Source: Spirochaetales bacterium
GTDB lineage: Bacteria; Spirochaetota; Spirochaetia; UBA9216
Direction of reading: 5' to 3'
DNA length: 64,000 bases
Assembly: GCA_016342585.1 (NCBI GenBank)
Contig: JAEINK010000005.1
Span: 62,001 to 126,000 of the forward strand
Shown: one piece after another, positions 1 to 8,772 of the stretch
Layout of the letters: each line of letters opens with the position of its first letter
Numbering within the stretch: position 1 is the first letter of the stretch
Notes under the pieces: generated by a model
Told to the model about the DNA's origin: nothing
The model's input: the letters and a program-made list of their open reading frames with translations, nothing else
Database searches by the model: none
Position numbers and translations under genes: made by a program

Positions 1-312
1 CGAACAAATTCCCCATCCGTGACTGATGACAGCCCGGATGTAATCCTCGGGCCATCCCTCCCGGGTGAGGATATCCCGAGCCTTTGAGCAGTGTTCTTCG
101 GGGTACATTTCATAATCGATATCATGGAGAAGTCCGATGGTTCCCCATTTTTCTTCATCTTCCCCCTCTTTTCTGGCCATATACTTCATAACCCCTTCAA
201 CAGAGAGAGCGTGCTTTAACAATGAATCTGACTTATTGTACTTCAGGAAAAGGGAAAGGGCGGCTTCCCTCCCGGGGATTATCCCCGTAGTCATGCTTTT
301 TTCATCCGACAT
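1..312 (-). CDS. HD-domain phosphohydrolase, 3' end cut by window edge
   Basis: The first 104 codons are visible on the minus strand; the gene runs off the left edge. Histidine 34, the HD pair at residues 63-64 (context LLHDIDYE), His74 and His98 fit the metal-binding pattern of the small HD hydrolases that are usually annotated as HDIG or HD-superfamily proteins. The substrate cannot be told. The start ATG overlaps the TAA of the NAD synthase gene by one base (TAATG), and a GAAGGAG ribosome binding site lies within the end of that gene, so the two are translationally coupled. The family call is fairly firm; the function is not. Confidence 0.75.
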   Translation of the reverse strand, partial: MSDEKSMTTGIIPGREAALSLFLKYNKSDSLLKHALSVEGVMKYMARKEGEDEEKWGTIGLLHDIDYEMYPEEHCSKARDILTREGWPEDYIRAVISHGWGICS

Positions 313-2390
313 TATAAGTTCTCCTTCAAGGTGTTTATCTCATCAAGCCAATCTTTAGCCGAGGCATCACTAGGCATCCGCCAATCCCCCCGGGGAGAGA
401 GAGCTATTGTTCCTACTTTAGGCCCGTCGGGCAGACAGGAACGCTTGAACTGCTGACTGAAAAACCGGCGATAAAAGACCTCCAGCCACTTTAGAATTTC
501 CTCCTCACTCCTCGCCCCCTCTTCAATTCCGGAAACAAGAGAATCTCTAAAATCCAGTGATCGCTCACAGAAGGCCTGTTTTGCCAGAAAAAAAACCTTG
601 GAGGGGGAGAATCCGCATCGAATCCCCTGATAAAGGAAAAAATCATGAAGTTCATATGGACCGACGACCTCTTCGGTTTTCTGGGCTATGGCTCCAGCCT
701 TATCCGGAGGCAGAAGTTCAGGACTGATGGGTGTCCCGATAATATCTCTCAGGACAGCCCCAACCCCCTCTTCAGGACGGGTATCGGCCGCATACTCCAC
801 AAGATAGGTAACAAGGGTCTTGGGTACCCCCGTATTGACGGCATACATGGACATATGATCACCATTGTATGTGCACCAGCCCAAAGCCAGCTCGGAAAGA
901 TCTCCAGTCCCAATAACAATCCCTCGAACCATATTCGATTTATTCATAAGGAGGGCCGTTCGATATCGGGCCTGGACATTTTCATAGGCCACATCAGAAG
1001 GTTCGCCCGAATGGTCAAGGTCGGCCATTTGCACTTCGCAGGATTTTCGTATGTCTACCGACTCCAGGGGAAGATCCATCAATCGACATAACTCCTTGAC
1101 ATTACCAAGGGTCCTGCCTGTCGTGCCGAAACCCGGCATGGTATAAGAGTGAATTCCATGACGATCCAGGCCCAGGATCTCGAAGGCTTTCAAACTGACC
1201 AGGAGGGCCAGGGTCGAATCGAGCCCCCCGGAGAGACCAATAACCACATCCTTACAGCCGATATGGGCAAGCCTTGAGGCAAGCCCCTGACTCTGGATGG
1301 AAAAGATCTCCTCACACCTCTCCTTCCTTCTTTCCAATCCTGAAGGAACAAAGGGGCGGGGATCAACCCAGCGCATTAAATTAATTTCACTGCTTGGCGC
1401 GGGAGAACTCACAGCATACACAGGATCGATACAACCCCATTCAATCAGCCGGTATCTCAGCTGCTCCCTTCCCGCCTCCGCCGCAGCCGCCTGAGAGAAA
1501 CTGTTTGATGTGATCCTTTCATGAGAAAGAAACTCCATGTCGATGTCGGCCATGACAATCTCGGGCTCTCTCAGAAAACGCTCCCCCATGGCAAGCCGTC
1601 GTCCATTTTCAGCAATGATAGTTTCACCGCCATAGACTGTATCGGTAGAGGACTCTCCAACTCCCGAGGAGACATAGATATACCCGGCTAATCCACGTCC
1701 ACTCTGCTGGAGGACCAGCTCCCGCCTGTATGCAGACTTGCCGGCAAGTTCATTACTGGCCGATGGGTTGGCAATAATCGTGGCCCCCCCGAGTGCCATT
1801 CTGGAACTGGGAGGCAAAGGCGCCCAGAGATCTTCACAGATTTCGATCCCGATCACGATCCTGTTATCGGCCTTATTATTAAAAAGAAGATCCGCTCCGA
1901 AGGGTACGGCGACACCATCAATCTCGACAGTTGAAAGGTCTTGTCTGTTCAGGAGGCCATGGGCCGAACCAAACCATCGCTGTTCATAAAACTCATGCGT
2001 ATTGGGAAGGTATGTTTTGGGGACAATCCCCAGGAGTCTTCCATTCCAGGCAAAGGCGGCACAATTATAGAGAACACCACCAACACGAAGGGGGAGACCG
2101 AAGATCACCGGAGGAAGATCACCGGAACGGGTTCGTCCGGAGCCCCTTTCACCGGTAACTTCAGCCAGCCGTACGGCAGCCTCTTCCGCTAAAGAGAGAA
2201 GTTTACTCTGGGAAAAAAGATCCCCGCAGGTATAGGCCGTCAGGGAGAGTTCAGGAAAAACAACCAGGTCGGCTCCATCCTCCACCGCTTTTTTGTACAG
2301 CTCTATTATGCCGGCACAGTTCTCTTCCACCCCAGCAGTTTTAACCAGGGGCACAGCCCCGGCAGCTCTGAAAAAACCATATGCATTCAT
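312..2390 (-). CDS. nadE: Glutamine-dependent NAD+ synthetase
   Basis: 692 residues, the usual length of the two-domain enzyme. The N-terminal nitrilase-type glutaminase domain carries the triad Glu47 (FPELSLTAY), Lys125 (VPKTYLPN) and Cys185 (EICEDLW) and would release ammonia from glutamine. The C-terminal synthetase domain has the PP-loop GLSGGLDSTLALL and the GTGDLSELALGWCTYNGD motif, and would amidate deamido-NAD using ATP. It is cytoplasmic and is the last step of NAD synthesis. No Shine-Dalgarno is present. A near-perfect promoter ends six bases before the ATG, so the mRNA is predicted to be leaderless. The HD-hydrolase gene follows with a one-base overlap. Confidence 0.95.
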   Translation of the reverse strand: MNAYGFFRAAGAVPLVKTAGVEENCAGIIELYKKAVEDGADLVVFPELSLTAYTCGDLFSQSKLLSLAEEAAVRLAEVTGERGSGRTRSGDLPPVIFGLPLRVGGVLYNCAAFAWNGRLLGIVPKTYLPNTHEFYEQRWFGSAHGLLNRQDLSTVEIDGVAVPFGADLLFNNKADNRIVIGIEICEDLWAPLPPSSRMALGGATIIANPSASNELAGKSAYRRELVLQQSGRGLAGYIYVSSGVGESSTDTVYGGETIIAENGRRLAMGERFLREPEIVMADIDMEFLSHERITSNSFSQAAAAEAGREQLRYRLIEWGCIDPVYAVSSPAPSSEINLMRWVDPRPFVPSGLERRKERCEEIFSIQSQGLASRLAHIGCKDVVIGLSGGLDSTLALLVSLKAFEILGLDRHGIHSYTMPGFGTTGRTLGNVKELCRLMDLPLESVDIRKSCEVQMADLDHSGEPSDVAYENVQARYRTALLMNKSNMVRGIVIGTGDLSELALGWCTYNGDHMSMYAVNTGVPKTLVTYLVEYAADTRPEEGVGAVLRDIIGTPISPELLPPDKAGAIAQKTEEVVGPYELHDFFLYQGIRCGFSPSKVFFLAKQAFCERSLDFRDSLVSGIEEGARSEEEILKWLEVFYRRFFSQQFKRSCLPDGPKVGTIALSPRGDWRMPSDASAKDWLDEINTLKENL

Positions 2391-2396
2391 GATTCC

Positions 2397-2425
2397 ATCC
2401 TAGGCCAAGCGTCCCGAACTGTCAA
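2397..2425 (-). promoter_or_regulatory. Promoter of nadE, predicted leaderless
   Basis: On the minus strand TTGACA (2425-2420), a 17-base spacer and TAGGAT (2402-2397) form a consensus-like sigma-70 promoter. Only six bases separate the -10 element from the nadE ATG at 2390, so transcription should begin at or next to the start codon. Confidence 0.7.
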
Positions 2426-2503
2426 GGAGAAGCAAATATTCACAGAAATATCAATTTAGAAATCCTGATAAAATTATTCATCCCTAAAGGGTTATGCAGG
2501 GAA

Positions 2504-2532
2504 TTGAATATTCGGCAGGTTCAATTTAAACT
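2504..2532 (+). promoter_or_regulatory. Promoter of rpiB
   Basis: TTGAAT (2504-2509), a 17-base spacer and TAAACT (2527-2532) lie upstream of rpiB. The predicted start leaves a leader of about 40 bases that contains a good ribosome binding site, in contrast to nadE on the other strand. Confidence 0.5.
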
Positions 2533-2578
2533 GAACAGGACCATCAAATAGAATCAATTAACCATTATAGGAGTTACC

Positions 2579-3022
2579 ATGGGAAAAATCCTGATAGCCA
2601 ACGATCACGGCGCAGTAGAATTAAAACAGAGGATACTCAAACATCTTGAAGGCAGGGGGTTTACCGTTGAAAACCTTGGTGTTGATACGGAAGACTCGGT
2701 AGATTATCCGGATCTGGCGGAAAAGGCCTGCCTTCAATACCTGAAGGGCAATTATGATTTTGGGATCCTCTGTTGCGGGACGGGCATTGGGATTTCGATT
2801 TCTGCCAATAAAGTAAAGGGGATTAGATGCGCCCTTCCCCAGGATACCTTTGCGGCTGAAATGACCAAAAAACATAATAATGTAAACTTCATCGCCTTTG
2901 GCGGAAGAATTGAGTATAAAGAACCTGTAGAGAAGATGCTCGATGCCTTTATCGACAGCCCATTTGAGGGGGGACGCCATCAGACAAGGATAGATAAAAT
3001 GATGGCTCTGGAAGAAAAATAG
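2579..3022 (+). CDS. rpiB: Ribose 5-phosphate isomerase B (RpiB/LacAB family)
   Basis: 147 residues, typical for RpiB. Asp9-His10 (ANDHGAVELK) and the active-site Cys66 within CCGTGIGISISANK are present; the latter loop binds the sugar phosphate and catalyses proton transfer. The enzyme interconverts ribose 5-phosphate and ribulose 5-phosphate in the cytoplasm. The AGGAG ribosome binding site seven bases before the ATG fixes the start. It stands alone between divergently and convergently oriented genes. Some family members act on allose or galactose phosphates, and the sequence alone does not exclude that. Confidence 0.9.
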   Translation: MGKILIANDHGAVELKQRILKHLEGRGFTVENLGVDTEDSVDYPDLAEKACLQYLKGNYDFGILCCGTGIGISISANKVKGIRCALPQDTFAAEMTKKHNNVNFIAFGGRIEYKEPVEKMLDAFIDSPFEGGRHQTRIDKMMALEEK

Positions 3023-3072
3023 GGAGAACCCGCCCAGAACCTTTCAGAACCACCATACAACACGGAGAAAAT

Positions 3073-3103
3073 GTGGGTCGGCTTAGACCTTAAAGCGACC
3101 CAC
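3073..3103 (-). terminator. Hairpin at the end of the chemoreceptor gene
   Basis: An 8-bp stem, GTGGGTCG paired with CGACCCAC, straddles the stop codon of the chemoreceptor gene. On the minus strand it is followed by ACATTTTCTCC, a modest T-rich run, so it probably terminates that transcript. The plus strand has no T run. Confidence 0.5.
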
Positions 3104-5311
3104 TTGCTCCATAATTCCTTCCATAGCTTCCTTATTGTTTATAACAAGCTCCCGGATCTGGCCAATCGATGCGGAAATCTCACCCATCCCGGTAGAAATC
3201 TCGGATATACTTGCATTCGACTCACTGGAAAGGCCGGAGATATCGGTTAAGGCCTGACGTGATGATTTAGAACTTGCCTCGACACTCCTGCTGGCCTGTT
3301 TCACATTGGCAGAAGAGTCTACAAGATTATTCAAGGCTTCGGTAATCTGATGAGTACCCTGGGACAACTCGGAGAGGGCGTTTAGAATCTCTTCCATGGC
3401 ATTGGAAGACTGCTCGGTCTCATCAGCAATCCTGTTGATCGAATCGCCGGTCTCTATGGATCTGGAGGAGGTCTCCTGAATCTGATTTATGATCATCTTA
3501 ATCGATTGATCTATCTGACTGGAACTCGAAACGGTAGATTCGGCAAGCTTCCTTATCTCTTCGGCAACGACAGCAAAACCCTTCCCCGCATCCCCTGCGT
3601 GAGCCGCCTCGATGGCAGCATTCATGGACAAAAGATTGATCTGACTGGATATTCCATCGATGACAGTGAGGACTTCGGATATGGAATCGGCGGAACTGGC
3701 TATACTTTTGATATCTGTGACGGTTTGATCCATCTCCTCTTTACCATGCCTTGCCGCTACGGAAAGGGCCCGGATCTGATCAGCCCTGTCCCGGCTCACC
3801 TTTGTGATGCTGTTTATCGAAGCAACCATCTCCTCAACCGCGGCCGAAGACTGCTCCACAGCCGCTGATTCATTATCGGCCTGAATAGAGACATCGGTAA
3901 TTGAATGCAAAATCTCACCCAGCTCGTTATCCGCATGAATAGCTTTATCCGCCAACTTTCCCGACTTATCCTTTATAGATTGACTGCTTGCGGCCATCTC
4001 CTCCTCCGCGCTGGCTATTTCTTCAACATTTGAAGCAAGAGACAGACTCAACGCTTCACCGGTACCGGCTGAAGCTGTCAAATTCAGGACGACCCCCTGC
4101 AACTTTTCCATCATCAAATTAAAGCTGTCGGATAACTTACCCATTTCATCCTTTGTTTTGATCCCAAGCCGGAAGGTAAGATCCCCGGAACCTTCAGCAA
4201 TAGTCGACATCCTTGCAGAAGCTTTAGTAATTGAATTGGATATTACAGAGAGAAAGAAATAGAGAACCAGACCCATGATTATTATTGAAAGTGCACTGAT
4301 CAATAGGAGAACAGCCCGCACGGTTTTAATCACGGAAAGGATATCGTCATTGTACTGGGTATAAACAAGAATCCAGTCCCGAGGCTCATAATACTTCACA
4401 TAACCGATTTTTTTGAAGGCCTTATCTTCCGGCTCACCCGGACGCGTATACCAGTACTCCACAGCCCCCTCTCCGAGGGCAAAATATTTCTCGGTCAGAT
4501 TTTCTCCGGTTAGAATATCGGAAGTGGAACTCTGCGTCCCTATAAGATCCCGATTTATATAGGCAATATATTCATCATCCCTGTTTTTTATGAATGGATA
4601 GGCACTCCCTTCGATACCATCATAGAGAGATTCATTCAATGAACGCATATTCACATCATCAAATTTTCTGACCGTATCTTCGATATTGTCAATGTATTCA
4701 CCGGTACCGATAACCCATCCCCAGGGTTCAAACAAGAGCGTATAGCCTATCTTCTCTGAAACCTCTTCCTCCCCGGGTTTAGCAAACCAGTAGTTTACAA
4801 AAGCCTCACCCTCATTCACAGCCCCGTCTACGAGTTCGCGCACAATAAAGGTTCCCTTGAAATCTTTTAAATCATACCTTGACGTCCCCTCCACGGAGGG
4901 GTTGGGTGGTAAAAGGATATTAATATAGTCCGTATTATCTATCCAGTAATATCCGCTCCTTCCAAACCAGAGGTTCCGGATATTATCTTTAGCCTGGTTT
5001 TGAGCCTCCTCGCGGCTCAAGGTACCTTCCGCTTCCATCCGGTAGAAACCATCAGCTACATCAATGGCGACCTCGACAAGCTCCTTAAGGCGTCTTTTTG
5101 TTTCAGAAAGGAGAATCTCACGCTGAACATCACTATTATGATCCAGCATTGCAACCTGGCTGTATACATTCTGTACATAGGTTTTTGCAAAATCGGCGTT
5201 CTGTTCCAGGGCCATAGCCGAAAGCCGGCGACCGACAATCAAATAAACCGATGAAAAAGAAATAAGCAAGAGTAAGAAAACAGGAAGAAAGATCTTGAGT
5301 TTAATCGACAT
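3083..5311 (-). CDS. Methyl-accepting chemotaxis protein with two Cache-type sensor domains
   Basis: 742 residues. There is an N-terminal membrane segment at about residues 6-27, then two related extracytoplasmic Cache-like units. The first contains [13 protein letters not shown] and [14 protein letters not shown], and the second [13 protein letters not shown] and [13 protein letters not shown] second membrane segment follows near residues 330-355, then HAMP, then the receptor signalling domain with the tip signature [16 protein letters not shown]. It would pass ligand signals to CheA/CheW. No C-terminal CheR-docking pentapeptide is seen. The GTGAGG ribosome binding site supports the start. 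It lies outside the che operon. The ligand is unknown; Cache units of this type often bind small carboxylates or amines. Confidence 0.92.
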   Translation of the reverse strand: MSIKLKIFLPVFLLLLISFSSVYLIVGRRLSAMALEQNADFAKTYVQNVYSQVAMLDHNSDVQREILLSETKRRLKELVEVAIDVADGFYRMEAEGTLSREEAQNQAKDNIRNLWFGRSGYYWIDNTDYINILLPPNPSVEGTSRYDLKDFKGTFIVRELVDGAVNEGEAFVNYWFAKPGEEEVSEKIGYTLLFEPWGWVIGTGEYIDNIEDTVRKFDDVNMRSLNESLYDGIEGSAYPFIKNRDDEYIAYINRDLIGTQSSTSDILTGENLTEKYFALGEGAVEYWYTRPGEPEDKAFKKIGYVKYYEPRDWILVYTQYNDDILSVIKTVRAVLLLISALSIIIMGLVLYFFLSVISNSITKASARMSTIAEGSGDLTFRLGIKTKDEMGKLSDSFNLMMEKLQGVVLNLTASAGTGEALSLSLASNVEEIASAEEEMAASSQSIKDKSGKLADKAIHADNELGEILHSITDVSIQADNESAAVEQSSAAVEEMVASINSITKVSRDRADQIRALSVAARHGKEEMDQTVTDIKSIASSADSISEVLTVIDGISSQINLLSMNAAIEAAHAGDAGKGFAVVAEEIRKLAESTVSSSSQIDQSIKMIINQIQETSSRSIETGDSINRIADETEQSSNAMEEILNALSELSQGTHQITEALNNLVDSSANVKQASRSVEASSKSSRQALTDISGLSSESNASISEISTGMGEISASIGQIRELVINNKEAMEGIMEQVGRFKV

Positions 5312-5380
5312 AAAAACCTCACAATAAAATTGGTTATTCCCAAATTCTTAATTTGCATCAAGAAGTTTTTGTTTCTACTA

Positions 5381-5408
5381 ATTTTATCATAATTCGATTA
5401 TATAGCAA
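5381..5408 (-). promoter_or_regulatory. Candidate promoter of the chemoreceptor gene
   Basis: On the minus strand TTGCTA (5408-5403), a 16-base spacer and TAAAAT (5386-5381) lie about 70 bases before the start codon. The match is moderate and the surrounding DNA is AT-rich, so chance is possible. Confidence 0.35.
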
Positions 5409-5440
5409 GATATTAAAGCGGGGACCAGGAGTAGGGAAAT

Positions 5441-5476
5441 AAAACCTCCCCTCGCTTTCAGGAATGAGGGAAGGTC
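5441..5476 (-). terminator. Terminator of glyA
   Basis: Just past the glyA stop, the minus strand reads ACCTTCCCTC, a loop of about 12 bases, GAGGGGAGGT, then TTTTATTT. This is a GC-rich hairpin with a T run, typical of an intrinsic terminator. Confidence 0.7.
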
Positions 5477-5493
5477 CATTTTAGAAAAAGATG

Positions 5494-6780
5494 TTATTCC
5501 ACGTAGGCTGGTGTTCTTGTAACATTATCCGGTTCAGCTTCGATCGCCAGTCCCGGAGGAGTAAAGCTGGAGCAGAAAGCTCTAACCTCTTCGGCCATTT
5601 CATCAAGAAGAGGTTCATTATCCCTATTCTGAATCGCCCGGCTTATGAAATGAGCAATCTGCTTCATCTCGTCCTCACACATCCCCCGGCTTGTTACAGC
5701 GGGAGTACCGAGTCTTAATCCATTGGGATTAAAGGGTTTGGCATCATCAAAAGGGATAGTGGAGTATGAGCAGACGATCCCCGCCCGATCCATGGCCCTG
5801 GAGGCCTGCTTCCCGGTAACACCCATCCGCCGTAAATCCACAAGCATAAGATGATTCTTTGTTCCATTGGAGACAAGATCAAAACCAAGAGCCATCAATT
5901 CATCAGCCAGGACAGAAGCGTTGGCAACCACCTGCCTTGAATACTCTTTAAACTCATCAGTGGCAGCCTCTTTAAGAGCCGCCGCAATAGCAGCAGTCGT
6001 GTGATTATGGGGGCCCCCCTGACAACCGGGGAAAACAGCACGGTCTATAGCTTTGGCATGCTCCTCCTTACAGAGGATCATCCCCCCCCGGGGCCCGCGT
6101 AGAGTTTTATGTGTTGTTGTTGTTACAACATCGGCGTAAGGGACAGGTGAGGGATGAACACCCCCGGCCACCAAGCCTGCAAGATGCGCCATATCCACCC
6201 ATAAGATAGCACCGACTTCATCCGCAATGGCCCGAAATCTCTTCCAGTCGGGAATCCCGGAGAATGCCGAATGTCCGGCAATGATCATCTTTGGTTTATG
6301 CTCGCGTGCTATTGATTCCAGCTGCTCATAGTCAATATCACCTTCTGTATTTAAACCATAGGATTTAATATCATACTGTTTACCGGAAAAACTGACGGGA
6401 GATCCGTGGGTTAGATGCCCCCCATGGGATAATTCCATCCCAAGCACCCGGTCCCCGGGTGTAAGGAAAGCAAGATAGACAGCAAGATTAGCCGGTGAGC
6501 CGGAATAGGGCTGAACATTGGCATGGTCGGCCCCAAAGAGAGACTTGGCCCGCTCCACCGCAAGTTTTTCAATCTGGTCAACCATCTTCTGACCTTCATA
6601 ATAGCGACGGCCAATATACCCTTCCGAATACTTATTGGTTAAAACCGTACCTGTTGCCTCAAGAATTGCCGAAGAAACATAATTTTCCGATGCGATAAGC
6701 CGAATACTATCTCTCTGCCGAGCTTCCTCTCCGCTTATCATTTCTGCCAGAATAGGATCCAGGTTTCTGAGATTTTTCAT
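5494..6780 (-). CDS. glyA: Serine hydroxymethyltransferase
   Basis: 428 residues, normal for bacterial SHMT. It interconverts serine and glycine while loading one-carbon units on tetrahydrofolate, using PLP. The PLP lysine lies in TTTTHKTLRGPRGG, and YSGSPANLAVY, GHSAFSGIPDW and GPHNHTTAAIAAAL are family signatures. The start is supported by CAGGGGGAG just before the ATG. A strong promoter and a ZTP riboswitch precede the gene, linking its expression to the purine/folate intermediate ZMP/ZTP. It is monocistronic, with its own terminator. Confidence 0.96.
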   Translation of the reverse strand: MKNLRNLDPILAEMISGEEARQRDSIRLIASENYVSSAILEATGTVLTNKYSEGYIGRRYYEGQKMVDQIEKLAVERAKSLFGADHANVQPYSGSPANLAVYLAFLTPGDRVLGMELSHGGHLTHGSPVSFSGKQYDIKSYGLNTEGDIDYEQLESIAREHKPKMIIAGHSAFSGIPDWKRFRAIADEVGAILWVDMAHLAGLVAGGVHPSPVPYADVVTTTTHKTLRGPRGGMILCKEEHAKAIDRAVFPGCQGGPHNHTTAAIAAALKEAATDEFKEYSRQVVANASVLADELMALGFDLVSNGTKNHLMLVDLRRMGVTGKQASRAMDRAGIVCSYSTIPFDDAKPFNPNGLRLGTPAVTSRGMCEDEMKQIAHFISRAIQNRDNEPLLDEMAEEVRAFCSSFTPPGLAIEAEPDNVTRTPAYVE

Positions 6781-6844
6781 AACTCCCCCTGTGTATGAGT
6801 TCGAATGTAATTATTGTTAGAATAATATGCCTGATACATCCGGG

Positions 6845-6924
6845 TATTCAGCCCAGACGCGCGGCATTTGGAATTTCTTTGCTCCCCCGAGGTTCTCCCC
6901 GTTGATTGCGCCAGTCACAAAGAT
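6845..6924 (-). ncRNA. ZTP (pfl) riboswitch controlling glyA
   Basis: The transcribed leader contains the two conserved cores of the ZTP aptamer in the right order: GTGACTGGCG (rc of 6909-6918) and GCCGCGCGTCTGGGC (rc of 6851-6865). A first helix can be closed by CUUUG before the first core and CAAAG after a GGGGGAG segment. ZTP riboswitches sense ZMP/ZTP, which build up when formyl-tetrahydrofolate is short, and glyA is a classic target. Between the aptamer and the gene an AUUAUU/AAUAAU hairpin may form, but the expression platform is not clear. Confidence 0.87.
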
Positions 6925-6930
6925 GCAAAA

Positions 6931-6959
6931 AGTATAAACCGAGCCGCCCGAAGGGTCAA
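6931..6959 (-). promoter_or_regulatory. Promoter of the glyA riboswitch transcript
   Basis: On the minus strand TTGACC (6959-6954), exactly 17 bases, then TATACT (6936-6931). Transcription would start near 6924, immediately before the riboswitch aptamer, giving a leader of about 145 bases. Confidence 0.8.
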
Positions 6960-7030
6960 GACCGGCACCCTATTCCCATATTTTCCCATATTTAACAAGG
7001 GGAAGAATATTCAAATAAAAAATCATAAAA

Positions 7031-7063
7031 AATAGCCGGTGAGGGCAACCTTCACCGGCTATT
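7031..7063 (-). terminator. Terminator after the ABC-F gene
   Basis: A 13-bp stem, AATAGCCGGTGA with TTCACCGGCTATT, has a short loop. The minus strand continues TTTTTATGATTTTTTATTTG, an excellent T run for the ABC-F transcript ending at 7087. Confidence 0.85.
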
Positions 7064-7086
7064 CCAAAAGGGAGCGCTTCTATCAA

Positions 7087-8721
7087 TTAAATGGTAAGCC
7101 TTAAATGGCCATGATAATGCTCATCCCGCAAGGCCCGGACATCTTCACTCATAAGGTAATCATCAAACTTCATCATCCTGTCAATCACACCGACAGGGGT
7201 GAACTCAATGATCCTGTTGGCGATAGAATCGACAAACATATGGTCATGGGAGGTAAACAGAAGAGACTCGGTATAGCTCACAAGGCCATTATTCAAGGCA
7301 GTAATCGCCTCAAGATCCAGGTGATTAGTGGGTTCATCGAAAACCAGGGTATTCGCACCGCTTAACATCATTTTTGAAAGCATACAGCGAACCTTCTCTC
7401 CACCGGAAAGTACCTTGACTTTTTTAAGGGATTCATCCCCTGTAAAAAGCATCCGCCCCAGAAAACCGCGAACGTAGGATTCCTCCTCTACTTCGGTGTA
7501 CTGAGAAAGCCATTCAGTGATGGTCTCTTCCGTATCAAAGAATTTAGAGTTATCTTTCGGGAAAAAGGAGGGGGTTATTGTGACACCCCAGGAAAACTCC
7601 CCTTCATCAGGTTCCATCTCACCGGCAAGAATCTGAAAAAGAACGGTTTTAGCCGTATGCATGGGTCCAACGAAGGCAATTTTGTCTCCGGGATTTACGG
7701 TAAGGGTAACATCGTTAAGAACCTTCTCCCCATCGATGGTCTTGGAAAGGCCTTCAATATTCAGGATAATATTCCCGCACTCCCTCTCCGGTTTAAAGTC
7801 AACAAAGGGAAACCTTCGTGATGTAGCTTTAATATCATCAAGGGTTAATTTATCGATCTGCTTTTTCCTTGATGTGGCTTGTTTGGCCTTGGATGCGTTG
7901 GAAGAGAACCTCTGGATAAACTCTTTGAGTTCGGCAATCTTATCTTCGCGTCTCTTTTTGTCATCCCTCATCTGGGAACGGATCAGCTGGCTTGTCTGAT
8001 ACCAAAAGTCGTAGTTACCGACGAAGAGGGCAATTTTACCAAAATCGATATCCGCTATATGTGTACAAACCTTATTCAGAAAATGCCTGTCATGGGAGAC
8101 AACGATAACCGTATTGTTAAAATTATAGAGGAACTCCTCCAGCCAGTTGATGGACTCAAGGTCCAGACCATTGGTGGGCTCATCAAGAAGAAGGATATCC
8201 GGATCTCCAAAAAGCGCCTGGGCTAAAAGGACCCGGACAATCTGTCCGCCTTCAAGATCGGCCATATTCTTCTCAAGCATGGATTCAGGAATTCCAAGAC
8301 CACCAAGGATCGTACCAACCTGTGATTCAGCCTCCCATCCGCCAAGATCGGCGAAATCCGATTCAAGCTCGGCAGCACGAAGGCCATCCTCTTCCGTAAA
8401 ATCCTCTTTCTCATAGATGGCATCCTTCTCGACCATGATGTCATAGAGTTTTTTATGCCCCATAATAACCGTATTGAGTACTGAAAAATCATTAAAAGCG
8501 AAGTGATCCTGACGAAGAACTGCAATTCGTTCTCCCGGAGTTACAATAATATCCCCGGTATCCTGCTCAATCTCACCTGAGAGTATTTTAAGAAAAGTTG
8601 ACTTTCCCGAGCCGTTTGCTCCGATTACGCCATAACAGTTTCCGGGTGTAAACTTTATATTAACATCCTTGAACAGCTTCTGCTGTCCAAAAGATAGACT
8701 TACATTGGCTACACTAATCAT
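7087..8721 (-). CDS. ABC-F family ATPase, YbiT-like
   Basis: 544 residues with two nucleotide-binding domains and no membrane segment, as in ABC-F translation factors that act at the ribosomal E site. The first domain has a normal Walker A (GANGSGKST) and Walker B (LLLDEPTNGLDLES). The second keeps LSGGEKVRC and LVFDEPTNHLDLEA, but its Walker A reads GPMHTAKT, with alanine in place of the last glycine. The linker and C-terminus match E. coli YbiT in arrangement. AAGGA lies nine bases before the ATG. It sits 51 bases after the last che-operon gene with no terminator visible between, so it may be read from that operon as well. Confidence 0.9.
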   Translation of the reverse strand: MISVANVSLSFGQQKLFKDVNIKFTPGNCYGVIGANGSGKSTFLKILSGEIEQDTGDIIVTPGERIAVLRQDHFAFNDFSVLNTVIMGHKKLYDIMVEKDAIYEKEDFTEEDGLRAAELESDFADLGGWEAESQVGTILGGLGIPESMLEKNMADLEGGQIVRVLLAQALFGDPDILLLDEPTNGLDLESINWLEEFLYNFNNTVIVVSHDRHFLNKVCTHIADIDFGKIALFVGNYDFWYQTSQLIRSQMRDDKKRREDKIAELKEFIQRFSSNASKAKQATSRKKQIDKLTLDDIKATSRRFPFVDFKPERECGNIILNIEGLSKTIDGEKVLNDVTLTVNPGDKIAFVGPMHTAKTVLFQILAGEMEPDEGEFSWGVTITPSFFPKDNSKFFDTEETITEWLSQYTEVEEESYVRGFLGRMLFTGDESLKKVKVLSGGEKVRCMLSKMMLSGANTLVFDEPTNHLDLEAITALNNGLVSYTESLLFTSHDHMFVDSIANRIIEFTPVGVIDRMMKFDDYLMSEDVRALRDEHYHGHLRLTI

Positions 8722-8772
8722 TATTATTCATCCTTATGTGGTTTAAGATATTCATTTTTGCGGAAGTTTTTT

